The notes: a model not told the origin generated them from the sequence alone. Shown: positions 1 through 8,270, numbered from the stretch's first letter. The stretch: DNA of 64,000 nucleotides from Roseateles_B sp051857535 (GCF_051857535.1 NZ_JBPZGY010000004.1:124001-188000); one strand, 5' to 3'. Program-made: numbers and translations.

Positions 1-1542
1 GAGATCGGCGCGGCCGAGCACGGCATCGACCCCGAGCTGCTCGACGATCGCGCCGTCAAGGTCGTGCGCACGCTCAGCGACGCAGGCTTCGAGGCCTATA
101 TCGTCGGTGGCGCGGTGCGCGACCTGCTGCTGGGCCGGCGTCCCAAGGATTTCGACGTGGCGACCAACGCCACCCCTGAGCAGGTCAAGGGCCTGTTCCG
201 CCGGGCCTTCATCATCGGCCGTCGCTTCCGCATCGTGCACGTGGTCTACGGGCGCGGGCGTGAGCATGAGGTGATCGAAGTCTCGACCTTCCGTGCCCTG
301 CTGGCCAACGAGGCCGCCGAGCAAGTCAGTGGCAATGAGAAGACCTCCAAGGACGAGCTGGCCGGCAAGAGCCATGTGGTCGATGCCAGCGGCCGCGTGC
401 TGCGCGACAACGTCTGGGGGCCGCAGATCGAAGACGCTGCCCGCCGCGACTTCACCATCAATGCCATGTACTACGAGCCCCAGCGCGAGCTGGTGGTGGA
501 CTACCACGGTGGCTTTGCCGACGTGAAAAAGCGCGTTCTGCGCATGATCGGCGATCCGGAGACCCGCTACCGCGAGGATCCGGTGCGCATCCTGCGTGCC
601 GTGCGTTTCGCTGCCAAGCTGGGTTTCGAGCTTGAGCCCAAGACCCGCGCGCCGGTCAAGGCCATGATCCCCCTGCTGCAGAACGTGCCCATCTCTCGCA
701 TGTTCGACGAGATGATCAAGCTGCTGCAGACCGGCCATTCCCTGGCCAGCCTGGACGAGCTGCGCAAGCAGGGCCTGGGTCGCGGGGTGTTCTCCATCCT
801 GGATGCGGTGCTGGACGAGAAGGGTGCTCTGCCGGACGAGGCGCGCGGCCAGTTTGTGCGTCGCGCGCTGGAGGACACCGATCGCCGCGTGGCCGAGGGC
901 CGCAGCGTCGCCCCCAGCTTCATGCTGGCCTGCATGCTGTGGCATGAGGTCCAGGGGCGCTGGCAGCGCCTGCGCGATGGTGGCGAGCCGGCCGTGCCGG
1001 CTCTGCAGCAAGCCATTGACCTGGTTTTCGACGCTCGTATCGGCGACATCTCAGGCCGCGGCAAGCTGGCCGCAGACATGCGCGAGATCTGGATGATGCA
1101 GCCGCGCTTCGAGCGTCGCAGTGGCAACGGCCCTTACAGCCTGGTCGAGCAGCCGCGCTACCGCGCCGGCTTCGATTTCCTGCTGCTGCGTGCCGAGGTG
1201 GGCGATCTGGACATGGCCCTGGTCGACTGGTGGGAAGACTTTGCCCTGGGCAGCGACGAGGAGCGCCGGGCCCTGGTCGAACAGGCGCGCGAGACCGAGC
1301 GCCTGCAACGCAAGAGCGGCGGAGGCCGCGTGCGCCAGGTTGCCAAGGGGGCGCTCAGCGGTGAAGTCCGCCCGGCTGCCTCGGGTGCCGAGGCGTCTGC
1401 AGAAGAGGGCGGAGATGCCGATGAAGGCGCGGAAGATGAGCGCGAGGGCTCGCCTGCACGCAAGCGCCGCCGTCGTCGCAAGCCGCGTGGCGGCGGTGGT
1501 GGATCGGCTCCTGCCGGCTCCGGTGCTGTCGATGCGGGCTGA
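1..1542 (+). CDS. pcnB: Poly(A) polymerase I, 5' end outside window
   Basis: Adds 3' poly(A) tails to RNA and so promotes RNA decay. The frame is open from base 1, so the N-terminus lies outside the window; the GTG at 64 is internal, because the in-frame residues before it (EHGIDPELLDDRAVKVV) are typical of PcnB. The class II nucleotidyltransferase core is clear: GGAVRDLLLGRRPKDFD carries the catalytic Asp pair, and a head-domain segment with RDFTINAM follows, then REDPVRILRAVRFAAKLGF as in the PcnB/CCA family. The C-terminal tail is rich in Glu, then Arg, then Gly (including a KRRRRRK run), like the basic RNA-binding tail of this family. The longer poly(A)-polymerase-type C-terminus favours PcnB over a CCA-adding enzyme. 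folK follows after 24 bases, a common pairing in proteobacteria. Confidence 0.95.
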   Translation, partial: EIGAAEHGIDPELLDDRAVKVVRTLSDAGFEAYIVGGAVRDLLLGRRPKDFDVATNATPEQVKGLFRRAFIIGRRFRIVHVVYGRGREHEVIEVSTFRALLANEAAEQVSGNEKTSKDELAGKSHVVDASGRVLRDNVWGPQIEDAARRDFTINAMYYEPQRELVVDYHGGFADVKKRVLRMIGDPETRYREDPVRILRAVRFAAKLGFELEPKTRAPVKAMIPLLQNVPISRMFDEMIKLLQTGHSLASLDELRKQGLGRGVFSILDAVLDEKGALPDEARGQFVRRALEDTDRRVAEGRSVAPSFMLACMLWHEVQGRWQRLRDGGEPAVPALQQAIDLVFDARIGDISGRGKLAADMREIWMMQPRFERRSGNGPYSLVEQPRYRAGFDFLLLRAEVGDLDMALVDWWEDFALGSDEERRALVEQARETERLQRKSGGGRVRQVAKGALSGEVRPAASGAEASAEEGGDADEGAEDEREGSPARKRRRRRKPRGGGGGSAPAGSGAVDAG

Positions 1543-1566
1543 TCCCCGTCGTGCCCTGGGTCGCTC

Positions 1567-2064
1567 ATGAAGGCCTACATCGGGCTGGGCGCCAATCTGG
1601 GTGACCTGGTCGCAACCCTGCAGGCTGCCTTGTCGGCTTTGGACAGGCTGCCTCAGTCGCGGCTGATCGGGGTGTCCTCGGGCTGGCGCAGCGCGCCGGT
1701 CGATGCGGGCGGCCCGGACTTTCTCAATGCCGTGGCCTGTCTGGAGACGGCATTGGCTCCCCTGGACTTGCTGGATGCCTTGCAGTCCATCGAGTTGGCA
1801 TACGGCCGCGAACGGCCCTACCACCACGCCCCCCGCACCCTGGACCTGGACTTGCTGCTGATGGAGGGTCAGGTCTTGTCCGAGCCCAGGCTTCAGCTGC
1901 CGCACCCGCGCCTGCACCAGCGTGCCTTCGTGCTCAGGCCGCTGCTTGAGCTGGCGCCCGAGCTGGCCCTGCCCGGCATTGGCCGGCTGGATGCGCTGCT
2001 GCCGGCCGTCGCAGGGCAGCGCCTGCATCATGATGGGGTCTTGTGGCCCCAGGCCGGGAGCTGA
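1567..2064 (+). CDS. folK: HPPK, folate biosynthesis
   Basis: 2-amino-4-hydroxy-6-hydroxymethyldihydropteridine diphosphokinase transfers pyrophosphate from ATP to the pterin precursor of folate. The 165-residue length matches the family. Visible motifs are the N-terminal AYIGLGANLGD, the middle GGPDFLNAVACLET, and the signature RTLDLDLLLM with catalytic Asp residues, followed by LPHPRLHQRAFVLRPL. It begins at an ATG 24 bases after pcnB and is probably cotranscribed with it. The assignment is secure. Confidence 0.96.
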   Translation: MKAYIGLGANLGDLVATLQAALSALDRLPQSRLIGVSSGWRSAPVDAGGPDFLNAVACLETALAPLDLLDALQSIELAYGRERPYHHAPRTLDLDLLLMEGQVLSEPRLQLPHPRLHQRAFVLRPLLELAPELALPGIGRLDALLPAVAGQRLHHDGVLWPQAGS

Positions 2065-2095
2065 AGTCCTTCCGGCTCAATCCTGGAGCACTTCC

Positions 2096-2473
2096 ATGCC
2101 ATTCTTCAACTGGGCCGGGACGGCCTCCATGGCCTACTGGCAGACCGTCGGCCTGTTGCTGCTCTCCAATGTCTTCATGACCTTTGCCTGGTACGGGCAC
2201 CTGAAAGACCTGGCCGCGCGGCCCTGGTGGATCGCCGCCCTGGTGAGTTGGTCCATTGCCCTGTTCGAGTACCTGCTGCAGGTGCCGGCCAACCGCATTG
2301 GCTATGCCGGCGGCGTCAGTCTCGCCCAGCTCAAGATCACCCAGGAGGTCCTGACCCTGGCTGTCTTCGTGCCTTTCTCCATGTTCTTCATGGGGCAGCC
2401 CTTCAAGACGGACTATGTGTGGGCCGGTCTGTGCCTGCTGGGGGCGGTCTATTTCATTTTCCGCAGTGCCTGA
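2096..2473 (+). CDS. DUF486 small membrane protein (DMT-like)
   Basis: A 125-residue integral membrane protein of the DUF486 family, distantly related to small drug/metabolite transporters. No substrate is established. The frame is open further upstream into folK, but the ATG at 2096 is the sensible start because conservation (LLLLSNVFMTFAWYGHLK) begins shortly after it. About four hydrophobic segments are visible, with the family-typical FEYLLQVPANRIGY and LKITQEVLTL stretches. It follows folK closely but has no obvious functional link to folate. Confidence 0.85.
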   Translation: MPFFNWAGTASMAYWQTVGLLLLSNVFMTFAWYGHLKDLAARPWWIAALVSWSIALFEYLLQVPANRIGYAGGVSLAQLKITQEVLTLAVFVPFSMFFMGQPFKTDYVWAGLCLLGAVYFIFRSA

Positions 2474-2506
2474 GTCCACGCTGGGCGCCCATGGTGGCGG
2501 CTCTGG

Positions 2507-2534
2507 CTGTCATCTGCCGTCATGGAACTGTCAC
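2507..2534 (+). promoter_or_regulatory. Candidate PHO box (PhoB site), three repeats
   Basis: Three CTGTCAT-like heptamers lie in tandem: CTGTCAT at 2507, CCGTCAT at 2517 and CTGTCAC at 2528. Starts are spaced 10 and 11 bases apart, matching the 11-base period of PhoB boxes (CTGTCAT plus four bases). They sit about 145 bases upstream of a phosphate-transport pair, which is the expected target. PhoB control is inferred from sequence and context. Confidence 0.65.
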
Positions 2535-2579
2535 AGTTCGTGCGCTACTCGCCATTACACTTCCGGCTTTGCCACGTTG

Positions 2580-2597
2580 TGATGACGTGGTGATGAC
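2580..2597 (-). promoter_or_regulatory. Second PHO-like repeat, reverse orientation
   Basis: TGATGAC occurs at 2580-2586 and 2591-2597, which reads as GTCATCA twice on the minus strand at an 11-base period. It lies between the stronger box and the DUF47 start. It may be a second, weaker PhoB site or a chance repeat. Confidence 0.35.
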
Positions 2598-2677
2598 CAT
2601 TCCATTACATCTCACCCTATTGACTCACTGTGGACTGAGGTCGGCTGATCAGCCTGCCCTTTCTGCCAGGAGAACCC

Positions 2678-3325
2678 ATGCTGTTTGGCAAGCTGCTGCC
2701 CAAAGAGGGCAATTTTTTTGAGCTATTCAACGAGCACGGCGCCCAGATCGCCGAAGGTGCCCGGGCCTTCATGGCCATGTGCCAGAACTACAGCGACATC
2801 ACGTTGCGCGAGAAGTTCGCTGCCGACGTGGATGCCTATGAGCATCACGCCGATCGCGTGACGGCCGAGGTCAATCGCCTCCTGCATCGCACCTTCATCA
2901 CGCCGATCGACCGTGAGCAGATCCACAGCCTGATCAACGCCATGGACGACATCCTGGACCTGCTGCAGGACTCCAGCGAGACCATGCAGCTCTATGACGT
3001 GCGGTCCATCCCCGAGGACGTGCTGCGCCTGGCCGAGCTGTCGGCCAAGTGCTGCGAACGCGTGCAGCATGCCGTCACGCTGCTGCCCAAGCTGAGCCAG
3101 CCGCAGACGGCTGAGGCCGCCATCAAGACCTGCGAAGAGATCGACAAGCTCGAGTCCGACGCAGACCGCGTCATGCGCTCGGCCATGTCCCGCCTGTTCC
3201 GCGAGCAGGAAGATGTGCGCGAGCTGATCAAGCTCAAGGCCATCTACGAGCAGCTGGAGTCCATCTCCGACCGCTGCGAGGACGTCGCCAACCTGATCGA
3301 GGGCATCGTCCTCGAGAACTCCTGA
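2678..3325 (+). CDS. DUF47 / PhoU-like phosphate transport regulator
   Basis: A 215-residue, all-helical DUF47 protein, structurally related to PhoU and normally paired with Pit-type phosphate transporters, whose activity it is thought to modulate. Sequence marks are the N-terminal FGKLLPKEGNFFELF, a helical bundle with ADRVTAEVNRLLHRTFITPI and DREQIHSLINAMDDILDLL, and the C-terminal half with LKAIYEQLESISDRCEDVAN. Acidic patches of the PhoU type (E.xxD) are present. The start ATG follows an AGGAGA ribosome binding site. pit follows after 13 bases, so the two form an operon below a candidate PHO box. Confidence 0.92.
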   Translation: MLFGKLLPKEGNFFELFNEHGAQIAEGARAFMAMCQNYSDITLREKFAADVDAYEHHADRVTAEVNRLLHRTFITPIDREQIHSLINAMDDILDLLQDSSETMQLYDVRSIPEDVLRLAELSAKCCERVQHAVTLLPKLSQPQTAEAAIKTCEEIDKLESDADRVMRSAMSRLFREQEDVRELIKLKAIYEQLESISDRCEDVANLIEGIVLENS

Positions 3326-3338
3326 CGCGCCTCGATTC

Positions 3339-4349
3339 ATGGAAACCATCAACGTTGCGTTCTGGGTCGTCGTGCTGCTGGTCGTGCTGGCCGTGCTGTT
3401 CGACTTCATGAACGGTTTTCATGACGCCGCGAACTCCATCGCTACGGTCGTCTCCACCGGCGTGCTGAAGCCACAGCAGGCGGTGCTGTTTGCTGCCTTC
3501 TTCAACGTCATCGCCATCGCCTTCTTCCAGCTCAACGTAGCTGCCACCATCGGCAAGGGCATCGTTGAGCCGGGCATTGTGGACCACCACATCGTCTTCG
3601 GTGCGCTGATCGGGGCCATCACCTGGAACCTGATCACCTGGTACTACGGCATTCCCTCGAGCTCCTCGCATGCGCTGATCGGCGGCATCGTGGGCGCGGT
3701 GATCGCCAAGGTCGGCGTGCAGGGCCTGGTGGCCAAGAAGATCGGCATCACGGTGCTGTTCATCTTCGTGTCGCCGGTGCTGGGCTTCGTGCTCGGCTCG
3801 TTGCTCATGGTGGCTGTGGCCTGGTTGTTCCGCCGCTCCTCGCCGCTGCGCGTGGACAACTGGTTCCGCCGCCTGCAACTGGTGTCGGCCGGCCTGTACA
3901 GCCTGGGCCATGGGGGCAATGACGCGCAAAAGACCATCGGCATCATCTGGATGCTGCTCATGGCGGCGGGCTATGCCGAGGCGGGTGCCAAGCTGCCCCC
4001 GACCTGGGTCATCTGGGTTTGCTACCTGGCCATCGGCGCCGGCACCATGTTCGGCGGCTGGCGCATCGTGCAGACCATGGGCCAGAAGATCACCAAGCTC
4101 AAGCCTGTGGGCGGCTTCTGCGCCGAAACTGGCGGCGCGCTGACGCTGTTCCTGGCGACGGCGATGGGCGTGCCGGTCTCGACCACGCACACCATCACCG
4201 GCGCCATCGTCGGTGTGGGCTCCACGCAGCGGGCCTCGGCCGTGCGCTGGGGCGTGGCGGGCAACATCGTCTGGGCTTGGATCTTTACCATCCCGGCTGC
4301 CGCCTTCGTGGCCGGTCTGTGCTACTGGGTGAGCTTCAAGCTGTTCTGA
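3339..4349 (+). CDS. pit: Inorganic phosphate transporter, PiT family
   Basis: Low-affinity phosphate (metal-phosphate/H+) symporter of the inner membrane. The 336-residue length suits the shorter bacterial PiT form. The inverted-repeat signatures of the family are visible: near the N-terminus DFMNGFHDAANSIATVV, and in the second half SLGHGGNDAQKTIG. GIPSSSSHALIGG and VPVSTTHTITGAIVG are the paired Ser/Thr-His motifs. About ten hydrophobic segments are present. It is cotranscribed with the DUF47 gene and ends at a clear hairpin terminator. Confidence 0.95.
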   Translation: METINVAFWVVVLLVVLAVLFDFMNGFHDAANSIATVVSTGVLKPQQAVLFAAFFNVIAIAFFQLNVAATIGKGIVEPGIVDHHIVFGALIGAITWNLITWYYGIPSSSSHALIGGIVGAVIAKVGVQGLVAKKIGITVLFIFVSPVLGFVLGSLLMVAVAWLFRRSSPLRVDNWFRRLQLVSAGLYSLGHGGNDAQKTIGIIWMLLMAAGYAEAGAKLPPTWVIWVCYLAIGAGTMFGGWRIVQTMGQKITKLKPVGGFCAETGGALTLFLATAMGVPVSTTHTITGAIVGVGSTQRASAVRWGVAGNIVWAWIFTIPAAAFVAGLCYWVSFKLF

Positions 4350-4378
4350 GCCCGACGCTTTGGCTGTGCAAGAACAAA

Positions 4379-4409
4379 GGCCCGGCTGCTGATGCAGTCG
4401 GGCCATTTT
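4379..4409 (+). terminator. Rho-independent terminator after pit
   Basis: An 11-bp stem built on GGCCCG...CGGGCC, with inner CTGC/GCAG pairs and a TGAT loop, is followed by ATTTTC. It lies 30 bases past the pit stop codon. Confidence 0.8.
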
Positions 4410-4486
4410 CATGGGGCTGTCCGTACGCCTGGCTTTGGCTCTTGTGTGCCGGCGCCGAGCGTTCTGCCATCACCTGGCCTGACGGA

Positions 4487-4527
4487 CCCGCCTGATGGCA
4501 CCGCGAGGTGGGGCGCCATCAGGCGGG
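4487..4527 (-). terminator. 13-bp inverted repeat downstream of TM2 gene
   Basis: CCCGCCTGATGGC at 4487-4499 pairs perfectly with 4515-4527 around a 15-base loop. It starts 10 bases beyond the stop of the minus-strand gene at 4537. No T-run follows, so it may be a weak terminator or an mRNA 3'-end stabiliser. Confidence 0.5.
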
Positions 4528-4536
4528 GGGCGTGTC

Positions 4537-5001
4537 TTACTGGCTCAATTCCTTGGCTGCCTCTGCTTGGCTTTCAAAGTAGCGCTGGGCGGAAAAGGCA
4601 ATGGTGGTCATCAGGCAGGCGCCGCCCACCATGAGGCAGGCCACGACGCCGATGATGGCGCCCCAGCCGCTGGCGCGCCCGCTGCGGCCGTTGTTGTGGA
4701 TCTGGTTCCAGCGCTCGTCCGGCGTCAGGCCCCAGACAATGCCTTGCAGCATGGCAATGGACAGCATCAGCCCCAGCAGCGGCATCAGCATCCAGGCCAG
4801 GCGGTCGTCCTGGCCCAGGACGTCCATGCGGTGGATGCCATAGAGCCCGGCCAGGCTGGGCCAGGGGAAGAGCCAGGCCAGCTTGTCACGAAAGCCATGG
4901 ACGTAGAGCCGGTGCAGGCCGAAGGCCCCCAGGCCCAGGGCCAGCCAGGTGGCGAGCGTCTTGGAGCGGTAGCTCAGGGTAGGGGGGGAAGCCTGGCTCA
5001 T
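4537..5001 (-). CDS. TM2-domain membrane protein
   Basis: A 154-residue protein of unknown function. The N-terminal part has the TM2 signature (TLATWLALGLGAFGLHRLYV), a short hydrophobic hairpin with Gly and His-Arg followed by an aromatic residue. About three or four hydrophobic segments are visible, the last near residues 115-135, with a charged C-terminal tail. Its start overlaps the stop of the upstream acetyltransferase by four bases (ATGA), so the two are cotranscribed and translationally coupled. No role can be assigned from sequence. Confidence 0.75.
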   Translation of the reverse strand: MSQASPPTLSYRSKTLATWLALGLGAFGLHRLYVHGFRDKLAWLFPWPSLAGLYGIHRMDVLGQDDRLAWMLMPLLGLMLSIAMLQGIVWGLTPDERWNQIHNNGRSGRASGWGAIIGVVACLMVGGACLMTTIAFSAQRYFESQAEAAKELSQ

Positions 5002-5540
5002 GCGTCCTCCGCGGGGGTGTTGTCGCCATGGCCGAGCTGGCGCTGCATCAGCACCACGTCCAGCCAGCGGCCGAACTTCCAGCCTGAGGACTTCAGCAGG
5101 CCCGTGGGCTCGAAGCCCAAGGCGCGGTGCACGCCCACCGAACCGTGGTTCTGGGAATCGCCGATCACCGCCAGCATCTGCCGTGCGCCCGCGCGCTCGC
5201 AGCGCGCGATGAGCTCGGCCAGCAGCAGCCGGCCCACGCCCTGGCCCTGGGCGGTGGGGGCCAGGTAGATCGAGTCCTCCACGCAGAAGCGGTAGGCCAT
5301 GCGGGGGCGGAAGTAGTTGGCGTAGGCGTAGCCCAGCACCTCCTCGCCGCGCACCGCCACCAGGTAAGGCAGGGCGCGGGACAGCACTTCGGCGCGGCGG
5401 CGGCCCATCTCGGCCAGGTCGGGGACGTCCGTCTCGAAAGTGCCGGTTCCATGCAGCACGGCATGCTTGTAGATGGCCTGGATGGCGGGCAGATCGGCGT
5501 CCTGGCTGGGGCGGATCAGCAGCGGGAGGGCTTGGGACAT
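4998..5540 (-). CDS. GNAT N-acetyltransferase, phosphinothricin-type
   Basis: A 180-residue GNAT acetyltransferase of the Pat/Bar/MddA subfamily, which acetylates the amino group of phosphinothricin, methionine sulfone/sulfoximine and related compounds. Supporting features are AIYKHAVLHGTGTFET near the N-terminus, GYAYANYFRPRMAYRF (family-typical), the acetyl-CoA loop QGQGVGRLL and the C-terminal HRALGFEPTG with SGWKFGRWLDVV. The true substrate is not visible; such genes usually act on natural amino-acid analogues. It is divergent from rpsP and overlaps the TM2 gene by four bases. Confidence 0.85.
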   Translation of the reverse strand: MSQALPLLIRPSQDADLPAIQAIYKHAVLHGTGTFETDVPDLAEMGRRRAEVLSRALPYLVAVRGEEVLGYAYANYFRPRMAYRFCVEDSIYLAPTAQGQGVGRLLLAELIARCERAGARQMLAVIGDSQNHGSVGVHRALGFEPTGLLKSSGWKFGRWLDVVLMQRQLGHGDNTPAEDA

Positions 5541-5611
5541 GGGGGGAGGATCGAGGGCAGGGGGGGTGAAAATGGCGGAAAACAGGAGCGCCAGAGATTC
5601 TCTGCCGCGAC

Positions 5612-5644
5612 TTGCTATCGCAATTGGATTTGCGAGTTTATAAT
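5612..5644 (+). promoter_or_regulatory. Candidate rpsP operon promoter
   Basis: A consensus TATAAT lies at 5639-5644 in the only AT-rich part of the 265-base gap between the acetyltransferase and rpsP. The best -35 (TTGCTA at 5612) is too far away at 21 bases, so only the -10 is convincing. It implies a leader of roughly 150 bases before rpsP, in which I recognise no riboswitch. Confidence 0.45.
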
Positions 5645-5805
5645 GCCAGGTTTTGGTGCCGGTCGCGGGGGGACTCGCGGCGTATCTACGGTGCCAACAA
5701 CCGGTGCACCCCGAAAGCCTGGAGATGGCGAGCGGGATGTCCCATGGTCTGCTTGCCCTGAGTGTCTCCTGGTGCGGTAGAACGCTTCAACTCAAAGGAC
5801 TCATC

Positions 5806-6054
5806 ATGGTCGTGATTCGACTCGCACGCGGCGGCTCTAAGAAGCGCCCCTTCTACAACATCGTCGTCGCCAACAGCCAGGAGCGTCGTGACGGCCGCTT
5901 CATCGAGCGCGTGGGCTTCTACAACCCCGTGGCTTCCGGCAATGCCGAAAGCCTGCGCGTGGTGCAAGACCGCGTGGCCTACTGGGTTGGCGTCGGCGCC
6001 CAGCTGTCGCCCACCGTGGCCCGTCTGGTCGACCAGGCCAAGAAGGCTGCCTGA
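5806..6054 (+). CDS. rpsP: 30S ribosomal protein S16
   Basis: The 82-residue S16 protein of the small ribosomal subunit. The N-terminus MVVIRLARGGSKKRPFYNIV and the following RRDGRFIERVGFYNP are diagnostic. The frame is open upstream, but the ATG at 5806 is fixed by this conserved N-terminus and by an AAAGGA ribosome binding site. It is the first gene of rpsP-rimM-trmD-rplS, an arrangement conserved across proteobacteria. Confidence 0.98.
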   Translation: MVVIRLARGGSKKRPFYNIVVANSQERRDGRFIERVGFYNPVASGNAESLRVVQDRVAYWVGVGAQLSPTVARLVDQAKKAA

Positions 6055-6085
6055 GCGTCCGCTCAGCTGATATCGAGCCTTGCGC

Positions 6086-6685
6086 GTGACTGCCCCCGAG
6101 ACCCGTTCCCCCGCTGAAGCTGCCGATGCAGCCTGGCCGGATGACGCCATCGAGGTCGCGCGCATTGCCGATGCCTGGGGCATCAAGGGCTGGTTCAAAG
6201 TCCATGCTCATTCCGCTGATCCCCAGGCGATCTTCGCGACCCGGCGCTGGTTCCTGAAACCCGCCGAGACCGCGATCCCAGGCAAGGGCACCGTGCCCGG
6301 CCTGCTCAAGATTCTTTCCCTGCGTGAGCATGGCGATGGCCTGGTGGCCAGCGCCGAGGGCGTGTCTGACCGCAACGGGGCCGAGGCCCTGCGCGGTGCC
6401 CGCGTCTTCGTCTCACGCACGCATTTCCCCAAGGCCGATCCGGACGAGTTCTACTGGGTGGACCTGGTGGGCCTCACCGTGGTGAACCGCCAGGGCGAGA
6501 CCCTGGGCGAGGTGATCGGCCTGCTCGACACCGGTCCGCATGCCGTGCTGCGCATTCAGCCCGCCGGGCTGACCGCCCCGGTCAAGCCGGAGCAGGAACG
6601 CCTGATCCCCTTCGTGTCCGCCTTCGTCGATGATGTGAGCCTGCAAGAGCGCCGCATCACGGTGGACTGGGGTCTGGACTTCTGA
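6086..6685 (+). CDS. rimM: Ribosome maturation factor RimM
   Basis: Binds S19 and assists maturation of the 30S head. The N-terminal RimM barrel has IEVARIADAWGIKGWFKV, and the PRC-barrel half has EFYWVDLVGLTVVN followed by RLIPFV and ITVDWGLDF at the C-terminus. I chose the GTG at 6086 because a CGAG element lies eight bases upstream; a TTG at 6080 is also possible. The family is 170-200 residues long and this one is 199. Confidence 0.94.
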   Translation: MTAPETRSPAEAADAAWPDDAIEVARIADAWGIKGWFKVHAHSADPQAIFATRRWFLKPAETAIPGKGTVPGLLKILSLREHGDGLVASAEGVSDRNGAEALRGARVFVSRTHFPKADPDEFYWVDLVGLTVVNRQGETLGEVIGLLDTGPHAVLRIQPAGLTAPVKPEQERLIPFVSAFVDDVSLQERRITVDWGLDF

Positions 6686-6712
6686 GTCCTGCCTTGCCGT
6701 GGCGCCTGCCGC

Positions 6713-7495
6713 ATGCGCGTCGACCTCATCACCCTGTTTCCTGAGCTGTTCGCCCCGCATCTGTCGGTGGGCGTGACGCGTCGTGCCTTCGAGAGTCGTC
6801 AGGTCGACGTCCAGCTCTGGCAGCTGCGCGACTACGCCGAAGACAACTACCGCCGCGTCGATGACCGCCCCTACGGCGGTGGCCCTGGCATGGTCATGCT
6901 GGTGGAGCCGCTGGAGCGCGCGCTGGCGGCCGTCTTGACGGCCCGGCAGGCCAGTGGCGCCGATGCCGGTGCAGCGCCGCAGATCATCCATTTCAGCCCC
7001 ACGGGCCGTCGCATGGATCAGTCCCTGGTCCGCGAACTCGCGCAGGGGCCTGGGGCTGTGTTGCTGTGCGGGCGCTACGAGGGCATGGACCAGCGCTTCC
7101 TGGATCGCCACGTCACCCTGGAGCTGAGCCTGGGCGATTTCGTACTCAGCGGCGGCGAGCTGCCGGCCCTGGCCTTGTTGGATGCCGTCGCGCGGCTGCA
7201 GCCCGGCGTGCTCAACGATGCCGCCTCGCACGAGCAGGACAGCTTCTCCGACGGCCTGCTGGACTGCCCGCACTACAGCCGCCCCGAAGTGCTGGAAGGG
7301 CTCCCCGGCCAGACGGAGCCATTGCCGGTGCCGCCGGTGCTGATGTCTGGCCATCATGCCCAGATCGCCCGCTGGCGCCGCGAGCAGTCCCTGGCGCTGA
7401 CCTGGCGCCGCCGCCCCGAGCTGATCGAGGCGGCCCGCGCGGCCGGCAAGCTCAGCAAGAAGGACGAGGCCTTCCTCAAGTCTTTGATTGATTGA
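6713..7495 (+). CDS. trmD: tRNA (guanine37-N1)-methyltransferase
   Basis: SPOUT-fold methyltransferase making m1G37 next to the anticodon, which prevents +1 frameshifting. At 260 residues it is of normal size. Signatures are MRVDLITLFPELF at the N-terminus, DDRPYGGGPGMVM, LLCGRYEGMDQRF and the SAM-binding knot region GDFVLSGGELPAL. It lies 27 bases after rimM. The rplS promoter candidate overlaps its last codons. Confidence 0.97.
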   Translation: MRVDLITLFPELFAPHLSVGVTRRAFESRQVDVQLWQLRDYAEDNYRRVDDRPYGGGPGMVMLVEPLERALAAVLTARQASGADAGAAPQIIHFSPTGRRMDQSLVRELAQGPGAVLLCGRYEGMDQRFLDRHVTLELSLGDFVLSGGELPALALLDAVARLQPGVLNDAASHEQDSFSDGLLDCPHYSRPEVLEGLPGQTEPLPVPPVLMSGHHAQIARWRREQSLALTWRRRPELIEAARAAGKLSKKDEAFLKSLID

Positions 7496-7511
7496 GCTTT
7501 TCAGCTACAAT
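7484..7511 (+). promoter_or_regulatory. Candidate rplS promoter
   Basis: TTGATT (7484-7489), a 16-base spacer and TACAAT (7506-7511) form a good sigma-70 type promoter overlapping the trmD 3' end. It would let rplS be transcribed separately with a leader of about 135 bases. Confidence 0.5.
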
Positions 7512-7654
7512 CGTGGGCTTTTCGCGATCCTCTATCGGGCGGAGCCCAGCTTCAAGTCAGTGTTTCTGACGGACAGCCGCTCCAGGAATGCAGGCCAGTT
7601 CGGGCCGGTTCCAGTCAATTTCAGGTGCGCCGGTACGATCGTCAGGAGATCGAT

Positions 7655-8008
7655 GTGAATCTGATCCAAACCCTTGAGCAAGAAGAAATTGCTCGCCTGA
7701 ACAAGACCATCCCCGCTTTCGCCCCTGGCGACACGGTGATCGTCAGCGTGAACGTGGTCGAAGGTACCCGCAAGCGCGTGCAGGCCTATGAAGGCGTCGT
7801 GATTGCCAAGCGCAACCGCGGCCTGAACTCCAGCTTCATCGTCCGCAAGATTTCGAGCGGCGAAGGCGTGGAGCGTACCTTCCAGCTGTACAGCCCCCTG
7901 ATTTCGTCCATCGAAGTCAAGCGTCGTGGTGATGTGCGCCGCGCCAAGCTGTACTACCTGCGTCAGCGTTCGGGCAAGTCCGCTCGCATCAAGGAAAAGC
8001 TGGCCTGA
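7655..8008 (+). CDS. rplS: 50S ribosomal protein L19
   Basis: The 117-residue L19 protein at the interface between ribosomal subunits. The GTG at 7655 is chosen because the conserved N-terminus (MNLIQTLEQEEI) begins there and AGGAG lies six bases upstream; the longer open frame from 7625 is not conserved. FAPGDTVIVSVNVVEG, RNRGLNSSFIVRKIS and the basic C-terminus with KLYYLRQRSGKSARI are typical. A strong terminator follows. Confidence 0.97.
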   Translation: MNLIQTLEQEEIARLNKTIPAFAPGDTVIVSVNVVEGTRKRVQAYEGVVIAKRNRGLNSSFIVRKISSGEGVERTFQLYSPLISSIEVKRRGDVRRAKLYYLRQRSGKSARIKEKLA

Positions 8009-8044
8009 TGGCCGGTCGTGGGTGGGCCTGCTGGCCAACCCTCG

Positions 8045-8081
8045 AAAGCCGCCCGGGTCGCAAGGCCCCGGCGGCTTTTTT
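8045..8081 (+). terminator. Rho-independent terminator of rpsP-rplS operon
   Basis: AAAGCCGCC at 8045-8053 pairs with GGCGGCTTT, and six T residues follow (8076-8081). It lies 37 bases after the rplS stop. Confidence 0.88.
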
Positions 8082-8173
8082 CATGGCTCTTCATGGTTCG
8101 CCCGGGGCGAAGCCCGTCACCACCCTTGGCGACGCAGTGCCTGCCGCCGCAGGCGCTATTTCGGGTATGCTGC

Positions 8174-8187
8174 GGCAAACGTTTGCC
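8174..8187. promoter_or_regulatory. LacI-family operator upstream of rbsR-like gene
   Basis: GGCAAACGTTTGCC is a perfect 14-bp palindrome with the central CG typical of LacI/PurR/RbsR operators. It lies 84 bases before the GTG of the LacI-type regulator, so autoregulation of the nucleoside operon is likely. A similar palindrome precedes purL. Confidence 0.75.
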
Positions 8188-8270
8188 CTAGTGCAGTTTC
8201 GCGAGCGCCCAGCCCCTTAGCGGAATATCCGGCTGCCCGCCTTTTCCTTCCTGCCAAGACCTGCCTCACC

